Of a stretch of 64,000 bases of DNA, positions 34,218 to 43,311 are shown in pieces (positions within the stretch are counted from its first letter, which is position 1; every line of letters begins with the position of its first letter). Origin of the DNA: Crocinitomicaceae bacterium (GTDB taxonomy: Bacteria > Bacteroidota > Bacteroidia > Flavobacteriales_D > Crocinitomicaceae); contig JAJTCM010000008.1 in the NCBI GenBank assembly GCA_021325675.1, positions 107,457-171,456 on the forward strand, read 5' to 3'. The translations under genes and the position numbers were made by a program. Under the pieces are notes generated by a model. It was not told the DNA's origin. It saw nothing but the letters and a program-made list of their open reading frames with translations, and searched no databases.

Positions 34218-35489
34218 ATGGAAAGAAACACCTCTAATTTCGGGGCACATGCAGGAAACACCGTTGATGCCTCACAGCTGATGAACGGCTTTGGCCTGGA
34301 AATACAATCACTTGTGCCCGAACTTACGGAAAAAGAACAGCGAAACATCATTACTTATTACGAGCTGAACAAAGCTCATGCCCCTGAATACCAGGAAGAA
34401 GCACTCAAAGAATTCCAGGACCATCCCGTTTGGGGTCCGATTATTTCCGGGATGTCCATGGAAATGATGGAAGCTCAGAACAAATACAATGAGCTGTTGC
34501 AGGAAGCCGCTATTTACAAAAAAGACTGGCTTCCCTACCTGAAACACCTCGTTGAGCAGGGCGCCGTTTACGCTCGGATGGGCGTTAATTTCAAAGACTG
34601 GGTCGAAGTTGTTTTGCTGGCCCGGAAATACTTTGTGCGCATGCTCGAAAAAGACCATCCAACTGATGCGGAAATGGTGCTGAACTGCACACAGGGCATG
34701 AACCACCTGACGGACATTGCCTTGTACGCGATCGGTGAGTCTTACGTGATTGAAGAAAAGAAAAAAGTAGAGCAGAAACGCCAGGAGTACACGCATTTGC
34801 TGGAAGTGAAGAACACCCAGCTCGTTGATTTCTGCAATATCGTTTCCCATAACCTGCGCGCACCGCTCGCCAACATCATGATGCTGATCGATTTTATTGA
34901 CCACAACGATGATGAGGAAGAAAAAAAGGAAGTGTTTACCAAAATCAGGCCTGTTGTCAACCACCTGAGCGAAGTCTTTAATGAGCTCGTTGAATCGGTA
35001 CAGGTACGCCAGGATACGGACGTACGCTCAAGCAAGCTGGAGCTCGAAAAATTCCTCAAAAAAACGCTGCAAGGCTTCGAGGCACAAATTCAGTCTTATA
35101 AGGCAGATATTAAATACGATTTTACAGAAGCGCCGGAAGTTATTTTCCCGCCAAAATACCTTGATAGCCTTTTTACAAACCTGATTAGTAACGCTTTAAA
35201 ATATAAATCACCCGACCGAAAACCTGTTATTACTTTAAAAAGTGAAAAAACCGCTGATGGGGTAATCCTTTCGGTGGCCGACAATGGTTTAGGAATAGAT
35301 CTCAATATGCACAAACACAATTTGTTTAAAATCAGGAAAGTGTTCCACAAACACCCTGATGCCAAAGGTTTCGGCCTTTTTATGGTTAAAACCCAGGTAG
35401 AGGCCATGCGTGGCAATATTTGGGTAGAAAGCACCCCGGGAACCGGGAGCACATTTTTTGTTGAATTCAAAAACGAAACTGACGTATGA
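34218..35489 (+). CDS. globin-like sensor histidine kinase, paralogue
   Basis: A 423-residue paralogue of the preceding kinase. The N-terminal ~175 residues share most of the sensor (EYQEEALKEFQDHPVWGPII, NKYNELLQEAAIYKKDW, VYARMGVNFKDWVEVVLLAR), again with Tyr118 at the proximal-His position. The kinase core differs: the phospho-acceptor His211 is in VSHNLRAPL, and the HATPase ends with KGFGLFMVKTQVEAM. Compared with the first gene, the core appears to be from a different kinase subfamily, so the sensor has probably been shuffled. The stop overlaps the receiver gene by 4 bp. Confidence 0.88.
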   Translation: MERNTSNFGAHAGNTVDASQLMNGFGLEIQSLVPELTEKEQRNIITYYELNKAHAPEYQEEALKEFQDHPVWGPIISGMSMEMMEAQNKYNELLQEAAIYKKDWLPYLKHLVEQGAVYARMGVNFKDWVEVVLLARKYFVRMLEKDHPTDAEMVLNCTQGMNHLTDIALYAIGESYVIEEKKKVEQKRQEYTHLLEVKNTQLVDFCNIVSHNLRAPLANIMMLIDFIDHNDDEEEKKEVFTKIRPVVNHLSEVFNELVESVQVRQDTDVRSSKLELEKFLKKTLQGFEAQIQSYKADIKYDFTEAPEVIFPPKYLDSLFTNLISNALKYKSPDRKPVITLKSEKTADGVILSVADNGLGIDLNMHKHNLFKIRKVFHKHPDAKGFGLFMVKTQVEAMRGNIWVESTPGTGSTFFVEFKNETDV

Positions 35490-35911
35490 AAGAAGTAAAT
35501 AACCTTGCTTTAGTTGACGACGACAGCGTTTTTGTCTTTATTACCTCCAAAATCATCAAGCAATCCAACATGGTGCGCAATCTGCAGGTTTTTGAGAATG
35601 GAATGGACGCTTTGACCTTTTTGAAGGAAAACCCGGATAAACATGACCTTCTTCCGGACATCATCCTGCTCGATCTTTCGATGCCGATCATGGACGGCTG
35701 GCAATTCCTCGATGAATATGCGAAGCTTAACATCCGGAAAACAATCACCATTTACATTTGTTCGTCTTCGATTTCACCTGGCGACCTTAACAAAGCAAAA
35801 AGTATCAACGCTGTTTCGGAATATATCATCAAACCGATTTCAAAAGAAAAAATCGTAGAGATCATTCACCGATGCCATACACGCAACGGCGGAAGGCATC
35901 TCAGTAATTAA
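35486..35911 (+). CDS. single-domain response regulator
   Basis: A 141-residue receiver: acidic triad in ALVDDDS, phospho-acceptor D63 in ILLDLSMPIMDGW, Ser/Thr in ICSSSIS and Lys in YIIKPISKEK. There is no output domain. Translationally coupled to the upstream kinase by a 4-bp overlap. It is probably the phosphate acceptor of one or both globin-like kinases. A hairpin terminator lies just downstream. Confidence 0.9.
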   Translation: MKEVNNLALVDDDSVFVFITSKIIKQSNMVRNLQVFENGMDALTFLKENPDKHDLLPDIILLDLSMPIMDGWQFLDEYAKLNIRKTITIYICSSSISPGDLNKAKSINAVSEYIIKPISKEKIVEIIHRCHTRNGGRHLSN

Positions 35912-35920
35912 TGTGGAAAT

Positions 35921-35978
35921 TAGCCGCGACTTTTCTCAAAAGAATTTTTATACTCTTAGAGCAGTCGCGGCAATTTTT
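35921..35978 (+). terminator. long-loop terminator-like hairpin after the receiver gene
   Basis: GCCGCGACT (35923-35931) pairs with AGTCGCGGC (35963-35971) and is followed by AATTTTTTG. The 31-nt loop can pair CTC with GAG inside. It sits 11 bp after the receiver stop. The next ~200 bp to the convergent methyltransferase hold no gene I can support. Confidence 0.6.
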
Positions 35979-36173
35979 TGCTTCCATGTTACAAAACTAT
36001 TCTTCCAGACAAAGAAATCCCCAGTTTTGTTAAAAATTTCACGTGATTTAAGCGCACTTCTCCGTCCTGCAATGGTATCGTACCAAAACCACTTAAAAAC
36101 GCCCTCAAAATTCAAAAAAAGCACACTTTCAGAGTTGCAGGTACTGAAAAATGAAGGACAAACAGTTGTTCAA

Positions 36174-37058
36174 CTATTTATTTAGTTTCTGTAAGATGTA
36201 TACTTGTGATGAATAACCTCCTTTCGCAGATTTTAGATTAGACAACCATCCATTTCGGAAAGCATGGATTAAAGATCCTTTTTTGTATTTTTCAGAAAGC
36301 ATCGAAACATAGAAAGCATCAAATTTCATTGGAAGTACTTTCGTTAGCTTCAAATCATGCTGAGCAGCAAGCGCTGCAATATCTTTTTTGCGGAAATGAT
36401 ACAAATGTCTCGGAACATCATAAGCTGCCCAAAGATTCCTGTACCTCTGCGCGTCATAAGACTCCAGGTTTGGAACGGCGATAATCAATGTCCCGGTTTC
36501 CTTCAAAACTTCTGAAATCCGGGTGAAGTCCTTTTGCAGATCATACACATGTTCCAGCACATGCCACATTGTGATGATGTCTTTCGAAGCTGCCGGCAAA
36601 TGATGAAGCTCATCCAGGCTTTTCAGATCAACACCGAAATTTGTTTTGGCAAACCTGACGGCATCCTGGTCCGGCTCAAGTCCTTCAACAGAAAAACCAT
36701 TTTGTTTACAGGCATTCAAAAAATGACCGGTTCCTGCTCCGATATCGAGCAGCTCATTCCCTTTGGCAAGTGATTTAACAAGCTGCACTTTTTTCTTCAA
36801 AGTGTAATTCCGTACGCGGTTATACAGTTTATTGATCAGCCCCTTATTACTGGATGAATGGGAAACATATTCCTCGCTTTTGTAATAATCGCCAATCCTT
36901 TCGATCGAAGGCCGCGGGTTCGTAAAATGAAACCCGCAGGAAATGCATTCCTGGATAGTAAAGGTTTCCCCGGTAATCATGTGATCTTTCACTTCCATGA
37001 AGTCCTTCATTTCCGGCTGATCGCAAATAGGGCAGTGTGTCAAAGTTGTATGTTCCAC
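36174..37058 (-). CDS. SAM-dependent methyltransferase with N-terminal zinc finger
   Basis: A 294-residue class I methyltransferase. An N-terminal zinc ribbon (CPIC and ECISCGFHF) is followed by the SAM-binding core (LLDIGAGTGHFL, GLEPDQDAV, WHVLEHVYDL). Such zinc-ribbon methyltransferases (Methyltransf_11/23 type) are common in sugar and secondary-metabolite contexts; the substrate cannot be inferred. The start is GTG (37058), because an in-frame stop precedes it and no closer ATG preserves the zinc ribbon. That GTG lies inside a parS-like site. The gene is 6 bp downstream of mnmG. Confidence 0.85.
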   Translation of the reverse strand: MEHTTLTHCPICDQPEMKDFMEVKDHMITGETFTIQECISCGFHFTNPRPSIERIGDYYKSEEYVSHSSSNKGLINKLYNRVRNYTLKKKVQLVKSLAKGNELLDIGAGTGHFLNACKQNGFSVEGLEPDQDAVRFAKTNFGVDLKSLDELHHLPAASKDIITMWHVLEHVYDLQKDFTRISEVLKETGTLIIAVPNLESYDAQRYRNLWAAYDVPRHLYHFRKKDIAALAAQHDLKLTKVLPMKFDAFYVSMLSEKYKKGSLIHAFRNGWLSNLKSAKGGYSSQVYILQKLNK

Positions 37059-37066
37059 GTGAAACT
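37051..37066 (-). promoter_or_regulatory. parS-like site (15/16) at the mnmG-methyltransferase junction
   Basis: TGTTCCACGTGAAACT is the reverse complement of the perfect parS copies at 38946 and 38993 except for the final base (T instead of A). It overlaps the GTG start of the methyltransferase and the last bases of the mnmG stop codon. ParB would be the ligand; binding is inferred from the motif. Confidence 0.75.
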
Positions 37067-38936
37067 ATCTTCCTAAATAAATTAATAAAACTGAAATATC
37101 GCTTGGGGAGATCCCGCTGATCCGGGAGGCCTGTCCAATTGTTGCCGGCTGAATCGCACTTAATTTCTCGCGTGCTTCTATACTTAAGCTTGACAATTGA
37201 TGAAAATCAATATCCGCTGGGATTGATAATTCGTCCAGACGATTAATTTTTAGTGCCATTTCTTCTTCCCGGGCAATATATCCTTCGTATTTGATCTGAA
37301 TTTCCGTTTGCTGTGGAATGTCTTCATGGATAGAAGTATAGGCGTCAACTAATTCATTAATTTTTGAGCTCATCGCCGTTAAATCATGTAATTGCACCTG
37401 CGGACGGGACAAAATAGAGGTAAATTTCACCTGTTGGTTTATTGGGCTTGAATCCAGCCTTTCCAGCACAGGATTGGCTTCGTCAGGTGTAACACCTAAA
37501 GACTTAAGATCAGAAATGAAATCATTCACCCCCTTTTGCTTGTTCAATACTTTTTCCAAAGCGTCATCCGTTTGCAAACCGATTTGATGCGCCAACGGAG
37601 TTAAACGCAAATCCGCATTGTCCTGGCGAAGCAAAATCCTAAATTCAGCACGGCTCGTAAACATACGGTACGGCTCTTTTGTTCCTTTCGTGATCAGGTC
37701 ATCGATCAAAACACCAATATACGCTTCGCTACGGGAAAGAATGAAAGGATCTTTTTCATACACTTTTAAATGTGCGTTGATCCCAGCCATCAATCCCTGG
37801 CAAGCTGCTTCTTCATAACCGGTCGTTCCGTTGATCTGCCCGGCAAAATATAAATTCTCAATATTTTTCGTCTCCAGTGTATGTTTCAACTGGGTAGGAG
37901 GGAAGTAGTCATATTCTATCGCGTAACCCGGACGGAACATTTTTGCATGTTCAAACCCGGGAACCGTTTGCAAAGCTTTTATCTGGACATCTTCCGGAAG
38001 CGAAGTCGAAAACCCATTTACGTAAATCTCAACCGTGTTCCAGCCTTCCGGCTCAACAAACAGCTGGTGGCGGTCACGATCTGCAAAACGATTGATTTTG
38101 TCTTCAATACTCGGACAGTAGCGCGGCCCGGTACTTTTAATCGCACCGTTGAACATCGGCGAGCGATCAAAACCTGTCCTGAGCAAATCATGCGTTTCTG
38201 TATTCGTATACGTGATGTGACACGGACGCTGATACGCCAAAGCCTTAGTATCCGAATAACTGAATTTCGAAGGATTGACATCGCCTTCCTGGATTTCCAT
38301 TTTCGAATAGTCCAGCGAACGTCCATCAATCCGTGGGGGAGTTCCTGTTTTCATTCTTCCGGATTCGAATCCCAAACGAAGCAAATCTTCCGTGATCCCG
38401 TGAGCAGCTTTTTCACCGACACGACCACCACCAAATTGCTTTTCGCCCAAATGGATCAAGCCATTCAAAAACGTTCCGTTTGTCAAAACAACCGATTTCG
38501 CAAAAACATCAATTCCGAGCGAAGTTTTCACCCCAAGCACTTTTGTTCCCTCAACGATCAAACCCGTTGTCATATCCTGCCAAAAATCCACATTCGGATT
38601 TCTCTCCAGCATCAAACGCCATTCTTCTGCAAAACGCATCCGGTCATTCTGTGTTCGTGGCGACCACATCGCCGGACCTTTTGACATGTTCAACATCCGG
38701 AATTGGATTGCACTCAAATCGCTCACAATTCCACTTCCGCCACCGAGTGCATCAATCTCACGAACGATTTGTCCTTTCGCCACACCACCCATAGCAGGGT
38801 TGCAGCTCATCTGGGCAATTGTATTCATGTTCATTGTAATCAACAACACCGAACTACCCAACTTCGCGGCAGCATTCGCAGCTTCACAACCGGCGTGACC
38901 TGCACCCACAACAATTACATCATACTCTTTCAACAT
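37065..38936 (-). CDS. mnmG: tRNA uridine-5-carboxymethylaminomethyl synthesis protein MnmG (GidA)
   Basis: A full-length 623-residue MnmG. It has the FAD-binding start ([19 protein letters not shown]), the [20 protein letters not shown] region (shown as [14 protein letters not shown]), a second FAD motif ([22 protein letters not shown], in part [12 protein letters not shown]), the FAD/Cys loop (YCPSIEDKI) and the helical C-terminus that binds MnmE. With MnmE it modifies the wobble uridine of several tRNAs. It is a classical origin-proximal gene, here beside parS sites. Confidence 0.98.
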   Translation of the reverse strand: MLKEYDVIVVGAGHAGCEAANAAAKLGSSVLLITMNMNTIAQMSCNPAMGGVAKGQIVREIDALGGGSGIVSDLSAIQFRMLNMSKGPAMWSPRTQNDRMRFAEEWRLMLERNPNVDFWQDMTTGLIVEGTKVLGVKTSLGIDVFAKSVVLTNGTFLNGLIHLGEKQFGGGRVGEKAAHGITEDLLRLGFESGRMKTGTPPRIDGRSLDYSKMEIQEGDVNPSKFSYSDTKALAYQRPCHITYTNTETHDLLRTGFDRSPMFNGAIKSTGPRYCPSIEDKINRFADRDRHQLFVEPEGWNTVEIYVNGFSTSLPEDVQIKALQTVPGFEHAKMFRPGYAIEYDYFPPTQLKHTLETKNIENLYFAGQINGTTGYEEAACQGLMAGINAHLKVYEKDPFILSRSEAYIGVLIDDLITKGTKEPYRMFTSRAEFRILLRQDNADLRLTPLAHQIGLQTDDALEKVLNKQKGVNDFISDLKSLGVTPDEANPVLERLDSSPINQQVKFTSILSRPQVQLHDLTAMSSKINELVDAYTSIHEDIPQQTEIQIKYEGYIAREEEMALKINRLDELSIPADIDFHQLSSLSIEAREKLSAIQPATIGQASRISGISPSDISVLLIYLGR

Positions 38937-38945
38937 ATCAAAAAA

Positions 38946-38961
38946 TGTTTCACGTGGAACA
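38946..38961 (+). promoter_or_regulatory. parS site 1 (ybeY-mnmG spacer)
   Basis: TGTTTCACGTGGAACA is a 16-bp imperfect palindrome that matches the widely conserved bacterial parS consensus. A second identical copy lies 47 bp to the right. ParB nucleates here to segregate the origin region. parA/parB are not in the window. Confidence 0.9.
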
Positions 38962-38992
38962 AAATTACAGAGAGTAGGGTGAGTAAAAAAGA

Positions 38993-39008
38993 TGTTTCAC
39001 GTGGAACA
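38993..39008 (+). promoter_or_regulatory. parS site 2 (ybeY-mnmG spacer)
   Basis: TGTTTCACGTGGAACA, identical to site 1, in the same orientation, immediately upstream of the ybeY stop codon. Two identical 16-mers in a 72-bp spacer are far beyond chance. Confidence 0.9.
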
Positions 39009-39428
39009 TCAATTTGCTTCATAAAATTTTTGGAGATAAAAGTCTTCTTTAGAGCGCATTACAGCCTGATCTTTAGCCGATTTATCCTTGTAGCCACAGA
39101 GGTGCAAAACACCGTGAAACACTACGCGGTGAAACTCATGCATCTCATCGATTCCGTTTTGTTTCGCATTGTCCCGAACCCTGTCCACGCTAATCATTAA
39201 ATCACCTGAAATGCGTTTTCCTTCCGTGTAGTCGAAGGTGATAATGTCAGTGAAATAATCGTGATCCAGGTAGCTTTTGTTCACTTCCAGCAAATACTCA
39301 TCGGAACACAAAACAATTGAAATATCACCCGCTTTAGCGTTTTCTGTCTCAACAAGCTCCTTAACAAAGCGCTTGAGATTGGTTTTATTGAAGGTAAGTT
39401 TCCGGTCTTCGGATACAATGCTAATCAT
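39009..39428 (-). CDS. ybeY: endoribonuclease YbeY (16S rRNA maturation)
   Basis: A 139-residue YbeY. The metal-binding motif is present as RVVFHGVLHLCGYKDK. The classical third His (GYDH) is replaced by a Lys-Asp pair here, a variation I believe occurs in Bacteroidota. YbeY matures the 3' end of 16S rRNA and takes part in ribosome quality control. It overlaps the upstream ATPase gene by 8 bp and is followed by mnmG. Confidence 0.93.
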   Translation of the reverse strand: MISIVSEDRKLTFNKTNLKRFVKELVETENAKAGDISIVLCSDEYLLEVNKSYLDHDYFTDIITFDYTEGKRISGDLMISVDRVRDNAKQNGIDEMHEFHRVVFHGVLHLCGYKDKSAKDQAVMRSKEDFYLQKFYEAN

Positions 39429-39837
39429 GTGAAAAGAAAATATGGATCACATTTCCAGGCTCATCAAAAGCCATATCGTCAGACAGGTTTTTGATCAGGA
39501 AAATCCCGCGGCCGTTTTCTTTCTCGATGTTCTCAGGTGATGTAGGGTCGGGGAGATTGTTGTAATCAAACCCTTTTCCTTCATCCTTCACCGTAAAGCA
39601 AATCTGATTGTTAATTTCAGAAACCAACACCAGCACCTTTTTATCGCTCTGAAAACAATTGCCGTGAATGATGGCGTTGTTAACCGCTTCCGTTACAGCA
39701 ATGAGCACATTGCCATACACATCCTCAGACAGAGATTTTGTTTCGCATACCTTGTCGATGAATTGCTCAACGAGGTTTAAATTTTTTAATTCAGCGGAAA
39801 TCTCAATTTGATCAATTAACGTAAAATCTGAAATCAT
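39421..39837 (-). CDS. RsbW-like ATP-binding protein (anti-sigma-type kinase)
   Basis: A 138-residue stand-alone HATPase_c domain. The N box is VTEAVNNAIIHGN, the G1-type box DEGKGFDYNN and the C-terminal box NGRGIFLIKNL. This is the RsbW/SpoIIAB class, which phosphorylates an antagonist and holds a sigma factor or other partner; no STAS antagonist or sigma B-type sigma is adjacent. It lies between DUF4175 and ybeY in a conserved-looking order. A SpoIIE-type phosphatase is encoded at 11596-13578. Confidence 0.88.
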   Translation of the reverse strand: MISDFTLIDQIEISAELKNLNLVEQFIDKVCETKSLSEDVYGNVLIAVTEAVNNAIIHGNCFQSDKKVLVLVSEINNQICFTVKDEGKGFDYNNLPDPTSPENIEKENGRGIFLIKNLSDDMAFDEPGNVIHIFFSHD

Positions 39838-39852
39838 TTAACCAAAATTTAT

Positions 39853-42800
39853 TCAATTAACAGAATTGAAATATTCGTTTGCTTTGTCTTTATAATACTT
39901 TTTAAAGACAGGGTCAACCGAACGTAACAACTCAATCTGCTTTAATTTTTGGTTGTTATACTCATCTATTCGTTTTTGGTTACTTAAAAACACATTTTTT
40001 CCTACTTTGGATTCTCTTTTTTCTTCGAAGCCTCTCTCCATCATTGCTTTCTCAGACTCCAGCAGACGGGTTAAAATGTCCTTCTGGCGCTTGATCATCT
40101 CCTTGGAGAAGTTCTTGTTGATCAAATCTTTTTCCTGCTTCTCTAACTCGTTGATCAAAGGGTTCAGCTGGTTTCCTTTACCCTGGCCTTCTTTGTTCAT
40201 TTCGTTTCTCATCTGTTCCAGGCGCTGACGGATCGCTGTTTGCTGGGCAGCCATTTTAGCAATTTCCTTGTTGCCTAAGCCCATCATATTTTGTCCCTGG
40301 CCTTCTTTGTCTCCAGGCTGTTTTCCGCCCGGATTAGGCCCTTTCTGCATTTGCTCGAGCTGCTTCTTGAGCATCTCTTTCATATCCTCTGATGATTCAC
40401 CGTCACTCGGCTTTTTGCCTTTTCCGCCCGGGTTGTTGCAGCTGCCTGAGCCGGAAGCATTGTTTTGCTGCATCTGCTGCTGCATTTGCTGGAGCGATTC
40501 GTTCAGCATCAAAGCCAGGTTATTGTAACCCGTCATAACAAACTGCAGGTTCGTTAGCAGCTCTTTGCGGCGGTGCTCGTCAATGTTTTCCAGGCCGTAG
40601 TCAAAATTGGAATTAATGTCATTCAGCTCTTTCGTGATAAACGAAGCAATCTTCGGCTGGCGCATAGCGATCGCATTCAAGCTGTCCTCAACAATGCGCG
40701 TATCATCGATTATCCGGCGCTGAGCCTTACCCAGACGCTTGTACATAGGGTCTTTGTCCTTCACCTTCGAAAAGTCCGTTAAAACATCTTCCTGGTTGAA
40801 GCTTAAAGTCATGAGGCTTTCGAGGATATTCCGCAAAGCATTCATATCTTCCTGGTCCTGCTTTTGGTTGGCCTGCTGCTGCATCTGCTCCAGCTCGTTA
40901 GCCATCTGCTCCATTTTTTCGGAAGATTTCTGCTGGTTTTGCTGTGCTTTTTTCTCCTTAGATTGGCTCAGGTTTTCCTTCGCTTCTTTCTGCTCTTCAG
41001 AAATTTCTTTCTTCAATTCTTCCTGGTCGCCCAGCTCCATCGGCTTTTTGAGGTCTTCGTTCAGCTTCTCCAATTCCTTCAAATCTTCCTTGATCTCATC
41101 AAATTTCTTATTGATCTCGTCCTGCTTTTTCTCCGCGTTTTCAGTTGAGATTTTATCCTTTTCAAGCTGCTCTTTTAATTCCTCCTGTTCCTTAGAAAGC
41201 TCTTTCAGCTCTTTGGTTGCATCTTCGATCTTCTCGTTCACCTGCATCCGCTTCAGCATTTCAAGGCTCCGGTCGAGCTGCTTGTTCATGTCTTCCGACT
41301 TCATATCCAACTGCTCGAGGTTTTTCTCCAGGGCATTTTTATCCTGCTTCTGCATCAGCTCCTCCAACTTTTCGAGCAATTCCCGAAGCTCATCGTCCAT
41401 CACTTCTTCCAACAGCTGCTGGAGCAATTCCTGTTTTTCCAAGAGCTCCTCGTCCATTTCAGAAAGCTGGTTTTTCTCCATGAGGCTTTCGTTCATTTTC
41501 ATCTGGAGCTCTTCCAGCTCATTTTGTAGGGCGTTACGTTCTTCCTTCAATTGCTGCATCTGGTTCTGCTGGTTCCAGTCGGATGACTTGGAGTTCAGCA
41601 CATCCTTTTTGAGCTTGTCTACGTCCTTTTTAAATTCCTCGGAACGCTTGATCAGCTTATTTAAATCCTTTTGGGCTTCAGTATTAGCTTCATCGCGCTT
41701 CTCGTTCAATTCATCCAGCGAAGGAAGCTCGTACGTAAAGGTACGCGATTTCATTGCTTTCGGACCGTGAACTCCGTCGTTGTCGCGCACCACAAAATAG
41801 TATTCAATTTTATCATCCACAGCCAGTTTCTCCCGGCGAAAATCTACCGCGTGACGGAAAGGCATCGACGATCCGGAAGGGTTCGTTACAGCAACGCGCT
41901 GTTCTCTTTTAGCGCCGCTTTTGGAAGTGATTGTATAAACAAAGGTCAGTGAAGACAAACCGTAATCATCTGAAACCTGGCCGCTGAAAAAACGCAGGGC
42001 ATCAGAAATAGAATCTTTTTCTTCCAGCACATCAATTTGCGGATACTGGTCCTGGATCACGTTAATTCCATAAACCAGCGAGTCTTTAAACGATTCATTC
42101 CTGTTAATCAAAAGCACTTTCATCGGCGTTGAAGCAAAGAACTTGCGCCCGTAGCTGAATCCTTCCTTCGTAAAGGTTTTCGTCTCATCAGACCACTTTA
42201 AAATCGTTTTACCGGTGTTCTTGGAAGCTACACTCCAGGTAACTGTAGTTCCTTCCGGAATTTCGAGATCACCGGCGTTAGAGATCACCTCATCTTTCCT
42301 GCCGAGGTAGTCCGGGTAGTCCAATGTAGCCTGGAATTTACCAATGGCTGTTTTCGGGATCACCTTAATTTGAAAACGCTTCGATTCAAAACCATTAGCC
42401 TCGAAATAAAAAGAAGTGCTTTCCTTTATGCGCTTCAAAACGAAAAACGAGCTGATCTTTGATTGCTTGTTCATCAGGAATTTGCCGCTTTCAGAATGCA
42501 GGTAAACTTTATCCGGGATCTCGTTCCCGCTGAATTTAAGCTCAACAGGGAAATCGTCACCTTCCTGGATCGGAATGAGCTCAGAGGTGAGAATGAAATC
42601 AAAAGGCGCTTCGGGTTTATATTCCCGGTCGTAATTCACTACGCGCTTCGTTCCCTGTGAAATCAAAGTCGGGAAAAACAACCCGATCACAATGAACACC
42701 AGAACAACGGGCAAAACATATTTCAGGTAAACGGCGTTCTTCCGGAAGTCAATTCCGTTCACAAAAGGAATTGCTGAAATCGTTTTGGAGCGCTGCTGCA

Positions 42801-43194
42801 CACTGGCCCGGATCAGCTCATAATTGGCTTCATTGTTCGTAATGGAATCATTTAGCTGCAAGGTATTCAGCAGGCGGTCAGAAATTTCAGGAAAAAAGGA
42901 ACCGATAATCTCAGCCGCCTGGTACCGGTTGATCAGTTTGCCCAAAGAGAATAGTTTCGAAACGGGAACAATCAGGTAACGCGTGGTGAGGAAAGCAAAA
43001 ATTCCTAGGAAAGCATAGAATAATACAGCTCTTACAGAACCTGAAAAGCGGCCGAAATACTCCAGCGTAATAACGGTTAAAAAAGAAAATAAAGAGAAGC
43101 CGACAAAAAAGATCAGTCCTTTCAGCATTTCATTTTTATAATATTTCCGGATGAAAGCATCAATCTGTCGGATCAGATTATCGTAAGCGCTCAT
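39853..43194 (-). CDS. DUF4175-family large membrane protein
   Basis: 1113 residues. Two N-terminal membrane spans (~20-72) and a third near ~155 (YVLPVVLVFIVIGLFFP), then a ~320-residue region of beta-rich, Ig-like character (LDYPDYLGRKDEVISN). Long coiled coils follow (residues ~490-750, rich in Glu, Lys, Leu and Gln, for example EELQMKMNESLMEKNQ), then Gly/Pro/Asn-rich spacers and a C-terminal helical region. This is the DUF4175 pattern of Bacteroidota. Its role is unknown; size and topology suggest an envelope scaffold. It is the first gene of the cluster leading to mnmG. Confidence 0.9.
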   Translation of the reverse strand: MSAYDNLIRQIDAFIRKYYKNEMLKGLIFFVGFSLFSFLTVITLEYFGRFSGSVRAVLFYAFLGIFAFLTTRYLIVPVSKLFSLGKLINRYQAAEIIGSFFPEISDRLLNTLQLNDSITNNEANYELIRASVQQRSKTISAIPFVNGIDFRKNAVYLKYVLPVVLVFIVIGLFFPTLISQGTKRVVNYDREYKPEAPFDFILTSELIPIQEGDDFPVELKFSGNEIPDKVYLHSESGKFLMNKQSKISSFFVLKRIKESTSFYFEANGFESKRFQIKVIPKTAIGKFQATLDYPDYLGRKDEVISNAGDLEIPEGTTVTWSVASKNTGKTILKWSDETKTFTKEGFSYGRKFFASTPMKVLLINRNESFKDSLVYGINVIQDQYPQIDVLEEKDSISDALRFFSGQVSDDYGLSSLTFVYTITSKSGAKREQRVAVTNPSGSSMPFRHAVDFRREKLAVDDKIEYYFVVRDNDGVHGPKAMKSRTFTYELPSLDELNEKRDEANTEAQKDLNKLIKRSEEFKKDVDKLKKDVLNSKSSDWNQQNQMQQLKEERNALQNELEELQMKMNESLMEKNQLSEMDEELLEKQELLQQLLEEVMDDELRELLEKLEELMQKQDKNALEKNLEQLDMKSEDMNKQLDRSLEMLKRMQVNEKIEDATKELKELSKEQEELKEQLEKDKISTENAEKKQDEINKKFDEIKEDLKELEKLNEDLKKPMELGDQEELKKEISEEQKEAKENLSQSKEKKAQQNQQKSSEKMEQMANELEQMQQQANQKQDQEDMNALRNILESLMTLSFNQEDVLTDFSKVKDKDPMYKRLGKAQRRIIDDTRIVEDSLNAIAMRQPKIASFITKELNDINSNFDYGLENIDEHRRKELLTNLQFVMTGYNNLALMLNESLQQMQQQMQQNNASGSGSCNNPGGKGKKPSDGESSEDMKEMLKKQLEQMQKGPNPGGKQPGDKEGQGQNMMGLGNKEIAKMAAQQTAIRQRLEQMRNEMNKEGQGKGNQLNPLINELEKQEKDLINKNFSKEMIKRQKDILTRLLESEKAMMERGFEEKRESKVGKNVFLSNQKRIDEYNNQKLKQIELLRSVDPVFKKYYKDKANEYFNSVN

Positions 43195-43287
43195 AATACT
43201 TTTTGTTTTAATGTACTAAAGTACAACTAATCAACGAAAAAGTTTTTAAGAAATTACAAAAAAGATGTTAAAACGGATTGCTATTGG

Positions 43288-43295
43288 TAAATTTG
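43288..43295 (+). promoter_or_regulatory. -7 promoter element of gltX
   Basis: TAAATTTG matches TAnnTTTG and lies 16 bp upstream of the gltX ATG. Confidence 0.55.
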
Positions 43296-43311
43296 CAAAA
43301 ATTTCAACAAG

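Noticed and set aside
35913..36185. 90-codon frame after the receiver gene
   Set aside because: It spans the terminator-like hairpin, its composition is unlike neighbouring proteins, and it has no ribosome-binding site or family match.
40739..41770. Long plus-strand reading frame (343 codons) opposite DUF4175
   Set aside because: It mirrors the Glu/Lys-rich coiled coil of DUF4175, giving a Ser/Phe/Cys-rich product with no domain, and lies wholly inside that gene.
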